A stretch of DNA of 64,000 nt from Chryseobacterium sp. T16E-39 (lineage in GTDB: Bacteria > Bacteroidota > Bacteroidia > Flavobacteriales > Weeksellaceae). The stretch covers positions 3,038,001-3,102,000 of the forward strand of contig NZ_CP022282.1 of NCBI RefSeq assembly GCF_002216065.1. Direction: 5' to 3'. This document shows positions 8,986 through 16,705 of the stretch, one piece after another (the stretch's first letter is position 1; each line of letters starts with the position of its first letter). The translations under genes and the position numbers were made by a program. Under the pieces are notes generated by a model. It saw only the letters and a list, made by a program, of their open reading frames with translations. It was not told the origin of the DNA and made no database searches.

Positions 8986-9017
8986 AAAGACCTTTATCTA
9001 TTTTGGTAAGGGTTTTT
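8986..9017 (+). terminator. Terminator of the accessory lipoprotein pair
   Basis: A 12-bp stem with several G-T pairs (AAAGACCTTTAT against GTAAGGGTTTTT) ends in a T run, 25 bp after the DUF6705-like stop. Confidence 0.6.
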
Positions 9018-9024
9018 AGTACAT

Positions 9025-9240
9025 CTAACAGAAAAAAAAGCCTTCCTTAAAAGAGACTTGAAGAACAAGGCCTTTAGGCATTAATATTGCTGCGGCAAAC
9101 TGATTAGCTTCCATTTCAATTTTGTAGTCTTTGCCTTTCAAGCTTGTTTTTCTAAACATATACGTTTATGCTATCTACAAATACCTCTTGTTGTTTGTTT
9201 TTATTTTTATGAAGCATATAATGACTACCTGCAGCCACAT
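9025..9240 (-). pseudogene. Decayed ImmA/IrrE-type metallopeptidase fragment
   Basis: There is no intact ORF here, but the minus strand reads SHYMLHKNKNKQQEVFVDSI and then NVYV followed by a stop. One frame over it continues FRKTSLKGKDYKIEMEANQF and AAAILMPKGLV. The order (H-Y-x-L-H, a short linker, then EANQFAAAILMP) is characteristic of ImmA/IrrE (DUF955) peptidases, where it is usually HELGHYLLH and EANxFAAxLLMP. The HExxH glutamate region is lost (AAGSHY), one frameshift is present near 9150-9160, and both ends are missing. Such peptidases cleave phage or ICE repressors. It abuts the tRNA-Asn fragment. Confidence 0.6.
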
Positions 9241-9241
9241 A

Positions 9242-9295
9242 GAGTTTGAGTCCAGCAGGAAGAGCTAAAAAACCTACATTTCTGTAGGTCTTTTT
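9242..9295 (+). repeat. tRNA-Asn 3'-end fragment with terminator (possible att scar)
   Basis: GTTTGAGTCCAGCAGGAAGA matches the T arm and acceptor 3' strand of the tRNA-Asn genes with three mismatches in 20 bases. The match continues colinearly through the tRNA terminator hairpin (CTAC, six-base loop, GTAGGTCTTTTT). The 5' half of the tRNA is absent, so it cannot be a functional tRNA. It is a direct repeat of the copy 2 3' end about 2.5 kb downstream. Confidence 0.6.
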
Positions 9296-9355
9296 ACTTT
9301 GTTGTTTGCTAAAGCCACAGGTAACAAATAACCAAATTCATCCTATTATTTTTGC

Positions 9356-9363
9356 TACATTTG
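9356..9363 (+). promoter_or_regulatory. -7 box upstream of the DUF5686-like gene
   Basis: TACATTTG fits TAnnTTTG. No -33 element was found at normal spacing. Confidence 0.4.
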
Positions 9364-9424
9364 CATTTTTGTAAACAAACACGAAATTTTTTTAAACCTT
9401 ATCCGTTTTAAATGCATAAACAGC

Positions 9425-11989
9425 ATGCTTTTTGTTTATGCTAAATGCTTGATGAAATACCTAATGTTAATTAATAACCCCAAATACCATTACCTCTATC
9501 TTTTTCTATTATTTTCCAGCATTGTCTGTGCCCAAAATACAGCAAGTGGTAAAATTGTTGATGCAAAAACCAACAAAGAAATTACAGGGGTTGATGTTTT
9601 CATCAATGATAGTAATAATCCTCTATTAACAACAACTACAGGAAACTTTAGTGTTCAGTCGGACAGTATTATTTATAAATTAAAGTTCTTAAGAAAGAGT
9701 TATGCATTACAAAGCGTGGATGTTACCCCGGAAAATGCGAACAATATATTTGTAAAACTCTCTAAGGAGAAAGTAGAAAGCATTCAGGAAGTTGTTATTC
9801 ATAACGAAAAAACAAAATTCAAGAACAAGAAAGAAAATCCGGCTTATGCAATTATGCAGGAAGTATGGAAACGGAAGAGAAATAATGGTTTAGATAAATT
9901 TGATACGTATACCTATAAGGAATACGAGAAGATTCAATTTGATGCGAATAATCTGGACAGCACGTTCATGAAAAGAAAGATCTTTAACAAACTGGATTTC
10001 ATTTTTGACTATGCCGACTCAACGGCCAGTGGTAAAATGGCTCTCCCAATCTTTCTCAATGAGGCTGTTTATAAAAATTATGGTGAAAACAAACCCGGCA
10101 AAAAAACAAAAAAACTCCTCGTAGCCCAGAAAACTTCAGGGTTTCAGGATAATCAGATTGTTACTTTAACCGCAAAAAATCTATACCGCGACATCAATAT
10201 CTATGATAATACCCTGAATTATTTTGATATTGGATTTCCAAGTCCGGTAGGAAGTGACGGCTTTAGTACTTATGATTATAACTTAATTGATACCATCTCC
10301 ATGCGTGGAGAGAATGCTTATAAAATAAGGTACCAGCCTAAAAGAACAGAAATCCTGGCTTTTCAGGGTTACCTTTATATCGACACTGATACATATGCCG
10401 TTTTAGGTGCGACATTAAAGTCAACCCAAAAGATGAACGTTAACTTTGTCAATGGAATTTCCACAGAACTGGAATATGATAATCCTGACGAAAATACATT
10501 CTTGCCTAAAAAGTTTGTAACAGTTATAGAAATGACTCCTTTTTCGAAAAAGAAAACATCAAAAAGTATTATTGCTAAAAGAACTGTCGATTATTCTGAG
10601 TACGAATTTAATAAACCTCTCGAAGCTTCAGTTTTTAAACGAAGCGAAGAGGAGTACGATAACAAGTTTGTAGATAAGGATGATTCTTATTGGGTGAAAG
10701 CAAGACCTGATTCATTATCCAAATCAGAACAAGGAGTTTATGACATGCTTGAGAAGCTTCAGCAGGTTCCAAAATTCAACCGGATTGTTAAATTATACGA
10801 AACCCTTGGGTCGGGTTATTACAATGTTACAAAAGGGATTGATTTAGGTCCTATTTTTTCAGTATACGGAGTAAATGAGGTTGAAGGAGACAGAATAAGA
10901 TTGGGAGCAAGAAGCTATTTCTCTATGAATGACCCATGGAGAGTACAGTTCTATACTGCTTACGGATTTAAAGATCAGAAATTCAAATACGGTGTAGAAG
11001 CGAAATACATGTTCAACAGGGTAAACCGATTCACGATTGGAGCCGGAACGAGAAGGGATGTTATGCAGCTTGGAGTTCAGTTAACAACGGATGATGGAAT
11101 TATGTCGCGAACATTTGCCTCTTCCACTGTATTTGCAAGAGGAGACAATGCCTCTCTAAGTTCTTTAAACCAAACCAACATTTTTGCTTCTATAGAGCCA
11201 TGGAAAAACTTCCAGGTCAGAGTGGACGGAACCATGCAAAGTATTAAATCTGCTAATCCCACGGGATTTAACCTGATGTACTACCGAGATGGAGATCTAA
11301 GAAAAACAGTGAATGATTCCCACGTAACGGTCAGCTTAATCGCAAGACCGGGAGCAAAATTTTCACAAACCGGAGTTGACAGACACGAACATGGGACATT
11401 AGCACCAACTATTGTTTTAAAGTATACAAGAGGTCTTGAAGGACTTTTTAATGCAGATTTTAATTATAATAAATTACAGTTTCTTTTCTATAAACCGGTC
11501 CTGATTGGAAGCTGGGGAAAGACTTTAATTAATTTTGAGGCCGGAAAAAACTTCAACACTGTTCCATTGGCCCTACAGAATGTAATTCCTGGAAACCAAT
11601 CTTACAGTCTGGTCGGAAATACTTTTGCACAGCTTAATTACTATGAATTTGTAGCAGATACCTATACAACGCTTCATTTAGAACATCATTTCAATGGTAA
11701 GATTCTTTCCTATATTCCTTTAATTAAAAAACTTAAATTAAGAGAAATTGCATTCATAAGGGGCGCATACGGAACATTAAGCAATGCTTCTAAAGCGATC
11801 AATGTAGACAGTTCTAAATACTCTGCTCCAAGTGATCATATTTATTATGAATACGGATTTGGTATTGAAAATATAGGATTTGGAAATCTTAGAATCTTCA
11901 GAGTCGATTTTAACTGGAGGGGAAATTACCTGAACAGACCCGATATTTCTACATTTGGAGTAAAGGCTGGATTCCAGGTTGGTTTTTAA
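9425..11989 (+). CDS. DUF5686-like outer-membrane protein with carboxypeptidase-regulatory-like domain
   Basis: An 854-residue protein. After a signal peptide ending near SIVCAQ comes a beta-sandwich of the CarboxypepD_reg-like type (NTASGKIVDAKTNKEITGVDVFIND). A middle domain follows with NPAYAIMQEVWKRKRNNGLD and DTYTYKEYEK, characteristic of the DUF5686 family. The C-terminal half is a long beta-barrel rich in aromatic strands and ends in GVKAGFQVGF. It is predicted to sit in the outer membrane; the role is unknown. The start is uncertain: in-frame ATGs at 9452 and 9464 give a shorter, more normal signal peptide. It is monocistronic with a -7 box upstream. Confidence 0.8.
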   Translation: MLFVYAKCLMKYLMLINNPKYHYLYLFLLFSSIVCAQNTASGKIVDAKTNKEITGVDVFINDSNNPLLTTTTGNFSVQSDSIIYKLKFLRKSYALQSVDVTPENANNIFVKLSKEKVESIQEVVIHNEKTKFKNKKENPAYAIMQEVWKRKRNNGLDKFDTYTYKEYEKIQFDANNLDSTFMKRKIFNKLDFIFDYADSTASGKMALPIFLNEAVYKNYGENKPGKKTKKLLVAQKTSGFQDNQIVTLTAKNLYRDINIYDNTLNYFDIGFPSPVGSDGFSTYDYNLIDTISMRGENAYKIRYQPKRTEILAFQGYLYIDTDTYAVLGATLKSTQKMNVNFVNGISTELEYDNPDENTFLPKKFVTVIEMTPFSKKKTSKSIIAKRTVDYSEYEFNKPLEASVFKRSEEEYDNKFVDKDDSYWVKARPDSLSKSEQGVYDMLEKLQQVPKFNRIVKLYETLGSGYYNVTKGIDLGPIFSVYGVNEVEGDRIRLGARSYFSMNDPWRVQFYTAYGFKDQKFKYGVEAKYMFNRVNRFTIGAGTRRDVMQLGVQLTTDDGIMSRTFASSTVFARGDNASLSSLNQTNIFASIEPWKNFQVRVDGTMQSIKSANPTGFNLMYYRDGDLRKTVNDSHVTVSLIARPGAKFSQTGVDRHEHGTLAPTIVLKYTRGLEGLFNADFNYNKLQFLFYKPVLIGSWGKTLINFEAGKNFNTVPLALQNVIPGNQSYSLVGNTFAQLNYYEFVADTYTTLHLEHHFNGKILSYIPLIKKLKLREIAFIRGAYGTLSNASKAINVDSSKYSAPSDHIYYEYGFGIENIGFGNLRIFRVDFNWRGNYLNRPDISTFGVKAGFQVGF

Positions 11990-12021
11990 AACACTCATTA
12001 ATAATTACATTTAATAAGATA

Positions 12022-12045
12022 AAAGCCTCAATAATATTGAGGCTT
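12022..12045. terminator. Bidirectional terminator between the DUF5686-like gene and the peptide cassette
   Basis: A perfect stem (AAGCCTCAATA... TTGAGGCTT) lies between convergent genes, with T-rich flanks on both strands. Confidence 0.75.
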
Positions 12046-12070
12046 CATATTTTTAATTGCTGGAATCAGA

Positions 12071-12238
12071 TTAGCATGAACATGGATCTATATCAAGAAT
12101 CATATTAACGCAACGAAGCTGTTGTTGAGGAGTCCATGCGCACCATGCTATACACGTTGTCCCTGGTGAAGGGCAAATCATTAAACCTCCATCTATTGAT
12201 TTCAATTCTCTTTTTGTAAGTCTTTTTAAATTTTTCAT
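12071..12238 (-). CDS. GG-leader six-cysteine bacteriocin-like peptide 1
   Basis: A 55-residue peptide starting MKNLKRLTKRELKSIDGG. The leader (MKNLK-x-L-x-x-x-ELKSI-x-GG) is a double-glycine leader of the type cut by C39 peptidase-containing exporters. The mature part has six cysteines and the pattern CPxP, C, WCxWT, Q, CxN, PCxC. The two neighbouring genes share all of these positions. It has its own leader copy and a terminator hairpin before it, so it is probably transcribed separately. No exporter or modification enzyme is nearby. Antimicrobial activity is an inference; signalling is equally possible. Confidence 0.8.
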   Translation of the reverse strand: MKNLKRLTKRELKSIDGGLMICPSPGTTCIAWCAWTPQQQLRCVNMILDIDPCSC

Positions 12239-12295
12239 AATACATTAGTTTTAATTTATCGCCTACTCTATATGCTTTTCGGCTCTCGCATGGTT
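12239..12295 (-). promoter_or_regulatory. Conserved leader copy A of the peptide cassette
   Basis: The block upstream of peptide 1 contains GCCGAAAAGCATATAGAGTA and AATTAAAACTA. It matches the block at 12737-12792 almost base for base, although the flanking DNA differs. It has no TAnnTTTG box, so it is either an unusual promoter or an RNA leader. Confidence 0.5.
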
Positions 12296-12324
12296 TTAGC
12301 TCATATATAAAATGACGGAAAATA

Positions 12325-12352
12325 TAAAAAGCCCCAACGATGCTGAGGCCTA
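12325..12352 (-). terminator. Terminator between peptide 2 and peptide 1
   Basis: On the minus strand, AGGCCTCA pairs with TTGGGGCTT around the loop GCATCG, and TTT follows. It lies 18 bp after the peptide 2 stop. Confidence 0.65.
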
Positions 12353-12369
12353 TTATTTTTACATTCAAA

Positions 12370-12537
12370 TTAGCAAGGGCAAGGATCTGGATCCATAACC
12401 ATATTAGGACAACGGAGTCTTTGCTGCGGTGTCCATGAGCACCATTCCGAGCAAGTAGTTGCAGGTGCAGGACATGCCATAGCACCTCCATCGATTGATT
12501 TCAATTCTCTTTTTGTAAGTCTTTTTAGATTTTTCAT
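12370..12537 (-). CDS. GG-leader six-cysteine bacteriocin-like peptide 2
   Basis: A 55-residue peptide beginning MKNLKRLTKRELKSIDGG, with a leader identical to that of peptide 1. The mature part starts AMACPAPATTCSEWCSWTPQ and ends PDPCPC. Six cysteines align with peptides 1 and 3. It lies 34 bp downstream of peptide 3 without an intervening terminator, so the two are probably one transcript. It is a tandem duplicate that has diverged mainly in the mature region, as expected for secreted peptides. A 128-residue frame overlapping it is not conserved and was discarded. Confidence 0.8.
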   Translation of the reverse strand: MKNLKRLTKRELKSIDGGAMACPAPATTCSEWCSWTPQQRLRCPNMVMDPDPCPC

Positions 12538-12571
12538 AAAAATAGATTTTTTAATTTGCTACAATTTATAA

Positions 12572-12736
12572 TTAACAGTCACATGGTGCATCGATAACAG
12601 AATTGATACAGTGAGCTTTTTGCCAGGCTGTCCATGAGCACCATTCCGCACACCAAGAAGCAGGAACCGGACATCTTTCAGCACCACCAGCTATTGATTT
12701 CAATTCTCCTTTTTTTAATTTTTTTAAATTTTTCAT
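12572..12736 (-). CDS. GG-leader six-cysteine bacteriocin-like peptide 3
   Basis: A 54-residue peptide beginning MKNLKKLKKGELKSIAGG. It is the most divergent of the three: the mature part is AERCPVPASWCAEWCSWTAW and ends APCDC. All six cysteines and the WCxWT core are kept. It is the first gene of the tandem set on the minus strand and carries leader copy B directly upstream. No C39 transporter, HlyD-like protein or immunity gene is adjacent, so export must occur in trans. Confidence 0.8.
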   Translation of the reverse strand: MKNLKKLKKGELKSIAGGAERCPVPASWCAEWCSWTAWQKAHCINSVIDAPCDC

Positions 12737-12792
12737 AATACATAGTTTTAATTTGTTGCCTACTCTATTTGCTTTTCGGCTACCGCAATGAT
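12737..12792 (-). promoter_or_regulatory. Conserved leader copy B of the peptide cassette
   Basis: This is the second copy of the block found at 12239-12295. It shares the GCCGAAAAGCA, ATAGAGTAGGC and AATTAAAACTA segments and has a similar distance to the start codon. Confidence 0.5.
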
Positions 12793-12872
12793 CTATTAAT
12801 TAAACGGTAACAATATAAAAATATTTCACAAAATATGGAATACCATCAAAAATTTTTACTTACATCAACAAA

Positions 12873-12903
12873 AAAAAGCCTCAACAAATGTTGAGGCTTT
12901 TAA
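12873..12903 (-). terminator. Terminator of rplU-rpmA
   Basis: A perfect AAAAGCCTCAACA/TGTTGAGGCTTTT stem with an eight-base T run on the minus strand lies 21 bp after the rpmA stop. Confidence 0.85.
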
Positions 12904-12923
12904 TTTTTTATGAAACGCTTATA

Positions 12924-13181
12924 TTACGCGTTCGGTTCTACAGATACAAAAGATCTGTTATTTGCTTTCTTTCTGAAAACTACTTTACCGTCTACCAATG
13001 CAAACAAAGTGTGGTCTTTACCCATTCCCACGTTTTCACCTGGGTGATGTTGAGTACCTCTTTGTCTGATAATAATATTACCGGCAATAGCTTCTTGTCC
13101 ACCGAAAATCTTTACACCTAATCTCTTAGAGTGAGATTCTCTACCGTTTTTGGAACTACCGACTCCTTTCTTGTGTGCCAT
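12924..13181 (-). CDS. rpmA: 50S ribosomal protein L27
   Basis: An 85-residue protein with the invariant L27 start [20 protein letters not shown], the [13 protein letters not shown] motif and the terminal FRKK segment. L27 sits near the peptidyl-transferase centre of the large subunit. There is no N-terminal propeptide of the Firmicutes type. It lies 18 bp downstream of rplU, the usual order in bacteria. Confidence 0.98.
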   Translation of the reverse strand: MAHKKGVGSSKNGRESHSKRLGVKIFGGQEAIAGNIIIRQRGTQHHPGENVGMGKDHTLFALVDGKVVFRKKANNRSFVSVEPNA

Positions 13182-13199
13182 TTTATTTGTAGATTATTA

Positions 13200-13778
13200 T
13201 TACTTGTTAAGTGCTTTAAATTGATCAATATTCTTAACGATAGCAGCATCTACTTCTTCGTGAGTAAGAATATTTTTTTCCAATTCAACTTTAACTGCTT
13301 TTCCTAAAGTAATTAAAGTTTCTCTGTTTTCTTTAGACTGAGACAGGTTGTTTTTCTTTAAGTGATAATTCAATTCATGATCTTCACTAAAGTTAACCGT
13401 TGCGTTGTCTGAAAGAACTTCAGCTTTTTTTACAGTTTCTTTTTTAGCAGTCTTTTTTGCTCCACCTTCAAAACCAGTGATTCCTGTAATTTGAATTTGA
13501 GTTAAAGATTGTCTATGACCGTTTTTAACTTCATAACCTTTTCTTCTTTTCTTTTTGAAGATGATTACTTTATCAGCTTTAACATGGTCTAAGATCTCTG
13601 CATCTACAGTGATCCCGCTTACAGCTGGGGCGCCTACAGTGATTGTGCCGTTTACAGTAAGAAGAACTTTATCGAAAGAAACTTTTCCTCCTTTATCTCC
13701 TTTTAAACGGTGTACAAACAACTTTTGGTCTTGCTCAACTTTATATTGAAGCCCTGCTATTTCTACAATTGCAAACAT
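13200..13778 (-). CDS. rplU: 50S ribosomal protein L21 with C-terminal extension
   Basis: The first ~103 residues are a normal L21 (MFAIVEIAGLQYKV, KADKVIIFKKKRRKGY, KNGHRQSLTQIQI). About 85 further residues follow: a Lys/Ala-rich linker (GGAKKTAKKETVKKAE) and a charged, helix-like tail ending IDQFKALNK. Typical bacterial L21 stops soon after the QIQI strand. The reading frame is intact and the tail looks coding, so it is a true extension. It forms an operon with rpmA. Confidence 0.95.
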   Translation of the reverse strand: MFAIVEIAGLQYKVEQDQKLFVHRLKGDKGGKVSFDKVLLTVNGTITVGAPAVSGITVDAEILDHVKADKVIIFKKKRRKGYEVKNGHRQSLTQIQITGITGFEGGAKKTAKKETVKKAEVLSDNATVNFSEDHELNYHLKKNNLSQSKENRETLITLGKAVKVELEKNILTHEEVDAAIVKNIDQFKALNK

Positions 13779-13808
13779 TGTTTATAAATTTTTAGTTATT
13801 TCGAGGTG

Positions 13809-13842
13809 CAAATATAAGAATTATTTTCTAATTACCTTACAA
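13809..13842 (-). promoter_or_regulatory. rplU-rpmA promoter
   Basis: On the minus strand TTG (13842-13840), a 23-bp spacer and TATATTTG (13816-13809) precede the rplU start by about 30 bp. Confidence 0.6.
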
Positions 13843-13960
13843 TCAAAACAATGTTTTTCTAAAAAACACTTTTTCACCACACTAGGAATAATTTTAACTA
13901 TTTATGTATTAATATCTAAAAAATAATTTATACCTTCGTTTTCACCAAAAAATATTTTAT

Positions 13961-14842
13961 ATGAAAAATTTTAAATTCTGCTTTTTAGCAGGAGCTGTTG
14001 CTGTGTTATCCTTAACAGCATGTAATGACGACAAAATGGAAGACAATGTCTTACCTAATTCCCAAACAGAAAACGCTAAAATTGAACAACCCGGAGAACT
14101 GCAAAAAAGCTGTTCCTATGTAGATCAATACTGGAGTTCTACAGCCGTTCTTCTTACGGGTCTGCAAAATTCTGCCGACACTAACTTCATGAATGGACAA
14201 ATGACAAAAATCGCAAGCATGTGGGGAAGAAGCAATCCTACGCTAAGATTTGTAAATGACCCATCCAATTTCAACTCAACCTACAATGCAATTTCCTACT
14301 CTAACGGAAAAATCTATTATGGATATGCAATCTACGCAGATGCTAAAAATAAAGGGGGAGACATTGTAAACGCAATGATTTTAGCTCATGAATACGGGCA
14401 TCAGTTGCAATATGCTTTCAACCTACCTTCAGTGAATGAATCTACTGCCAGACCAAACGAACTGGAGGCAGATGGTTTTGCAGGATATTACCTGAGAAGA
14501 CCAAATGGGTATAATAAAACCCAATTCTCTGAAATTGCTGCTGCTTACGAGTTTGCACAAAGCATTGGGGATTACCAAACATCAAGTGCTAATCACCACG
14601 GAACTCCGCCACAAAGAAGATCTGCTGTTCGTTTAGGTTTCTTATTAGGACAGTATAGTCTTTCTGCAGCCGACTTCGATTATAACTTCTTCTACTATTA
14701 TCAAGGTGTTCTAAACGGAACATACAAAATGGGTAAAAACTCAAGAAATCCTGAAATTGATGCTTACATGAGTCAATATATGGATGAGTTGAGAAAAATC
14801 CAGACCGGAGAAATCTCTGCTGAAGAATACAGAAAACTGTAA
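13961..14842 (+). CDS. Zinc metallopeptidase lipoprotein (HEYGH)
   Basis: A 293-residue lipoprotein with the SPII signal LSLTAC (Cys21). The catalytic motif is LAHEYGHQLQ, with HEYGH at residues 143-147. NELEADGFAGYY about 20 residues later offers Glu169 as the likely third zinc ligand. This HExxH plus ELEAD arrangement is that of the predicted neutral zinc metallopeptidases related to YpfJ. The enzyme is probably anchored in the outer membrane or periplasm; its substrate is unknown. It is a single gene with a hairpin terminator. Confidence 0.8.
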   Translation: MKNFKFCFLAGAVAVLSLTACNDDKMEDNVLPNSQTENAKIEQPGELQKSCSYVDQYWSSTAVLLTGLQNSADTNFMNGQMTKIASMWGRSNPTLRFVNDPSNFNSTYNAISYSNGKIYYGYAIYADAKNKGGDIVNAMILAHEYGHQLQYAFNLPSVNESTARPNELEADGFAGYYLRRPNGYNKTQFSEIAAAYEFAQSIGDYQTSSANHHGTPPQRRSAVRLGFLLGQYSLSAADFDYNFFYYYQGVLNGTYKMGKNSRNPEIDAYMSQYMDELRKIQTGEISAEEYRKL

Positions 14843-14866
14843 ACATTCATTTTTAACATATTTAGA

Positions 14867-14899
14867 AAAGGAGGTAAAGTTCATCTTTACCTCTTTTTA
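14867..14899 (+). terminator. Terminator of the zinc peptidase gene
   Basis: GAGGTAAAG / CTTTACCTC with loop TTCAT, followed by a T run. Confidence 0.85.
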
Positions 14900-14928
14900 T
14901 TTATCATAGATTATTACCAAAGTTTATT

Positions 14929-14936
14929 TATTTTTG
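14929..14936 (+). promoter_or_regulatory. -7 box of the acyltransferase gene
   Basis: TATTTTTG fits TAnnTTTG and lies 19 bp before the ATG. No clear -33 element. Confidence 0.4.
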
Positions 14937-14955
14937 ACCCATACCATATATTATA

Positions 14956-16044
14956 ATGAACAGGGATCTTTACATCGACTTCGCAAAAGGGCTGGCAACC
15001 CTTTCTATCATATTTATCCATACTGCGTTCTGGTCCGGACAATTTTACATACCCGCTGAAGTAAGAGTTTTTTCTCTGGTTTTTGATGTGGCCTTGTTTT
15101 ACGCATTAAGCGGAATTACTTCCGGATCCAATATTGAAAAAACATTCTATCGGTTATTGAAACTGCAAATCACTTACATGATCTTTGTGACTTTTCTATT
15201 CTTCCTCGATTATTTTTTTAAGGTCTTTGGGTTGAACTTTTTTTCAATGGAGTGGTTACAGAAGTTTTACTCAACCTTTGGGTCTAAATATGCAACAACA
15301 AATATATCAACAGAACCTCAATGGCAGAATCTGGGCAATTGGTATCTTCATCAATACACCAATGCAGACACATTTCCTGTAGTCATGGGAAGCTTCTGGT
15401 ATTTAAAAGTATATTTTATACTAACTGTTTTTGGGGTCCTGGTTTTACGGTTTTTTCCTAAACATATTAATTGGTTTATCGGATTATGTATTGCCTTAAC
15501 CCTGATATTTAATATTTTCCCATGGTTGTATCCATCCGGACAGGTAGGTTATGTCGCATTTTATTTTGCCGTATTTTTAATTGCCAACAAGATGAAAGGC
15601 AGGAAAATCCCCTCTAAAATGATTCCCGTACTCTATGCTTTAGTGGGAATTTTATTGGTATGGATGTTCTCATATTATGGATCTGATATATTTTATAAGA
15701 TCAATAAAAATAAATTTCCACCTCAGATACCTTATATAATATGGACATTGTTCTCACTTGTAACTTTGTTCGTTTTCTACAACCGCTTAAAAATCATAAA
15801 AGAAAATTTCATTACCTATATTGGTAAAAATGCAATATTCTTTTATTTCGCACAGGGAATAAGCTCTTCTCTCGTTTATTTTCTGGTTGTTAATCTGAAT
15901 GAAAAGATGTCTTGGTGGATTCTGATGATCTTAATTTATATCATAAATATAATCCTGGCAACAGTGATATCAAAGGCATTAAAGAAGATAGATACTTTAG
16001 GATGGACCATTCTGGAATTTCTTCGAAGAAAAACAGCATCTTAA
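14956..16044 (+). CDS. Acyltransferase 3 family membrane protein
   Basis: A 362-residue protein with about ten hydrophobic helices. The start, DLYIDFAKGLATLSIIFIHT, is the family signature: an Asp and Lys before the first helix and a catalytic-type His within it. Such proteins transfer O-acyl groups to surface sugars from the cytoplasmic membrane. The target cannot be inferred: no glycan cluster adjoins it, and the gene is flanked by a peptidase and miaE. It resembles the Fuc4NAc/OafA-like membrane acyltransferases only at family level. Confidence 0.8.
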   Translation: MNRDLYIDFAKGLATLSIIFIHTAFWSGQFYIPAEVRVFSLVFDVALFYALSGITSGSNIEKTFYRLLKLQITYMIFVTFLFFLDYFFKVFGLNFFSMEWLQKFYSTFGSKYATTNISTEPQWQNLGNWYLHQYTNADTFPVVMGSFWYLKVYFILTVFGVLVLRFFPKHINWFIGLCIALTLIFNIFPWLYPSGQVGYVAFYFAVFLIANKMKGRKIPSKMIPVLYALVGILLVWMFSYYGSDIFYKINKNKFPPQIPYIIWTLFSLVTLFVFYNRLKIIKENFITYIGKNAIFFYFAQGISSSLVYFLVVNLNEKMSWWILMILIYIINIILATVISKALKKIDTLGWTILEFLRRKTAS

Positions 16045-16107
16045 ATAACTGAAATAAAACAAGATTTGTTATTGTAATTTAATTTAAATTTACAAAAAAT
16101 TTAAAAC

Positions 16108-16686
16108 ATGTTTAAGTTGAAACTTCCTACCGATCCAAGGTGGGCAAACATTGCAGAGGAAAACATTGAAGAAATTTTAACAGACCATGCCTGGTGTGAA
16201 CAAAAAGCCACAACTAATGCTATTTCTCTGATCATGATGCTTCCGGAACGTGCTGAAATTGTTACCGAACTTCTGGCTATTGCAAGAGAAGAGCTGGAGC
16301 ATTTTACTCAGGTTCATGAGATTATCAAGAAAAGAGGCTATACATTTGGTCGAGCCAGAAAAGATGATTACGTCAATGAATTGGCAAAGTTTGTTGTTCA
16401 GGGTAAAAGAGAAGACCTTATTGTAGACAAAATGCTATTTGCAGCCATGATCGAAGCAAGAAGCTGCGAAAGATTTAAAGTACTTACTGACAATATTAAA
16501 GACGAAGAGCTGAAAACGTTTTACAAAGAACTGATGATTTCAGAAGCTAATCATTATACTACCTTCATTGGATTTGCCAGACAACTGGGAGATCCTGAAA
16601 AAGTAAATAAACGTTGGGAAGAGTGGCTGGAATACGAAGCAGAGATTATTAAATCTTATGGAAACAAGGAGTCTATACACGGCTAA
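16108..16686 (+). CDS. miaE: tRNA-(ms2io6A)-hydroxylase MiaE
   Basis: A 192-residue four-helix diiron protein. Metal ligands are visible as Glu31 (WCEQKA), an ExxH in EELEHF (Glu62/His65), Glu in EARSCERF and a second ExxH in SEANHY. The pattern and length match MiaE, which hydroxylates the isopentenyl group of ms2i6A37 in tRNAs reading codons that begin with U. It is followed 19 bp later by a DUF502 gene and may share a transcript with it. Confidence 0.88.
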   Translation: MFKLKLPTDPRWANIAEENIEEILTDHAWCEQKATTNAISLIMMLPERAEIVTELLAIAREELEHFTQVHEIIKKRGYTFGRARKDDYVNELAKFVVQGKREDLIVDKMLFAAMIEARSCERFKVLTDNIKDEELKTFYKELMISEANHYTTFIGFARQLGDPEKVNKRWEEWLEYEAEIIKSYGNKESIHG

Positions 16687-16705
16687 ATCATAACGAGTAC
16701 AGAAG

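Noticed and set aside
12105..12491. 128-residue minus-strand frame across the peptide cassette
   Set aside because: It overlaps two short frames with matching starts, leaders and cysteines; its own sequence shows no repeat pattern or signal and joins two duplicated genes in the wrong frame.
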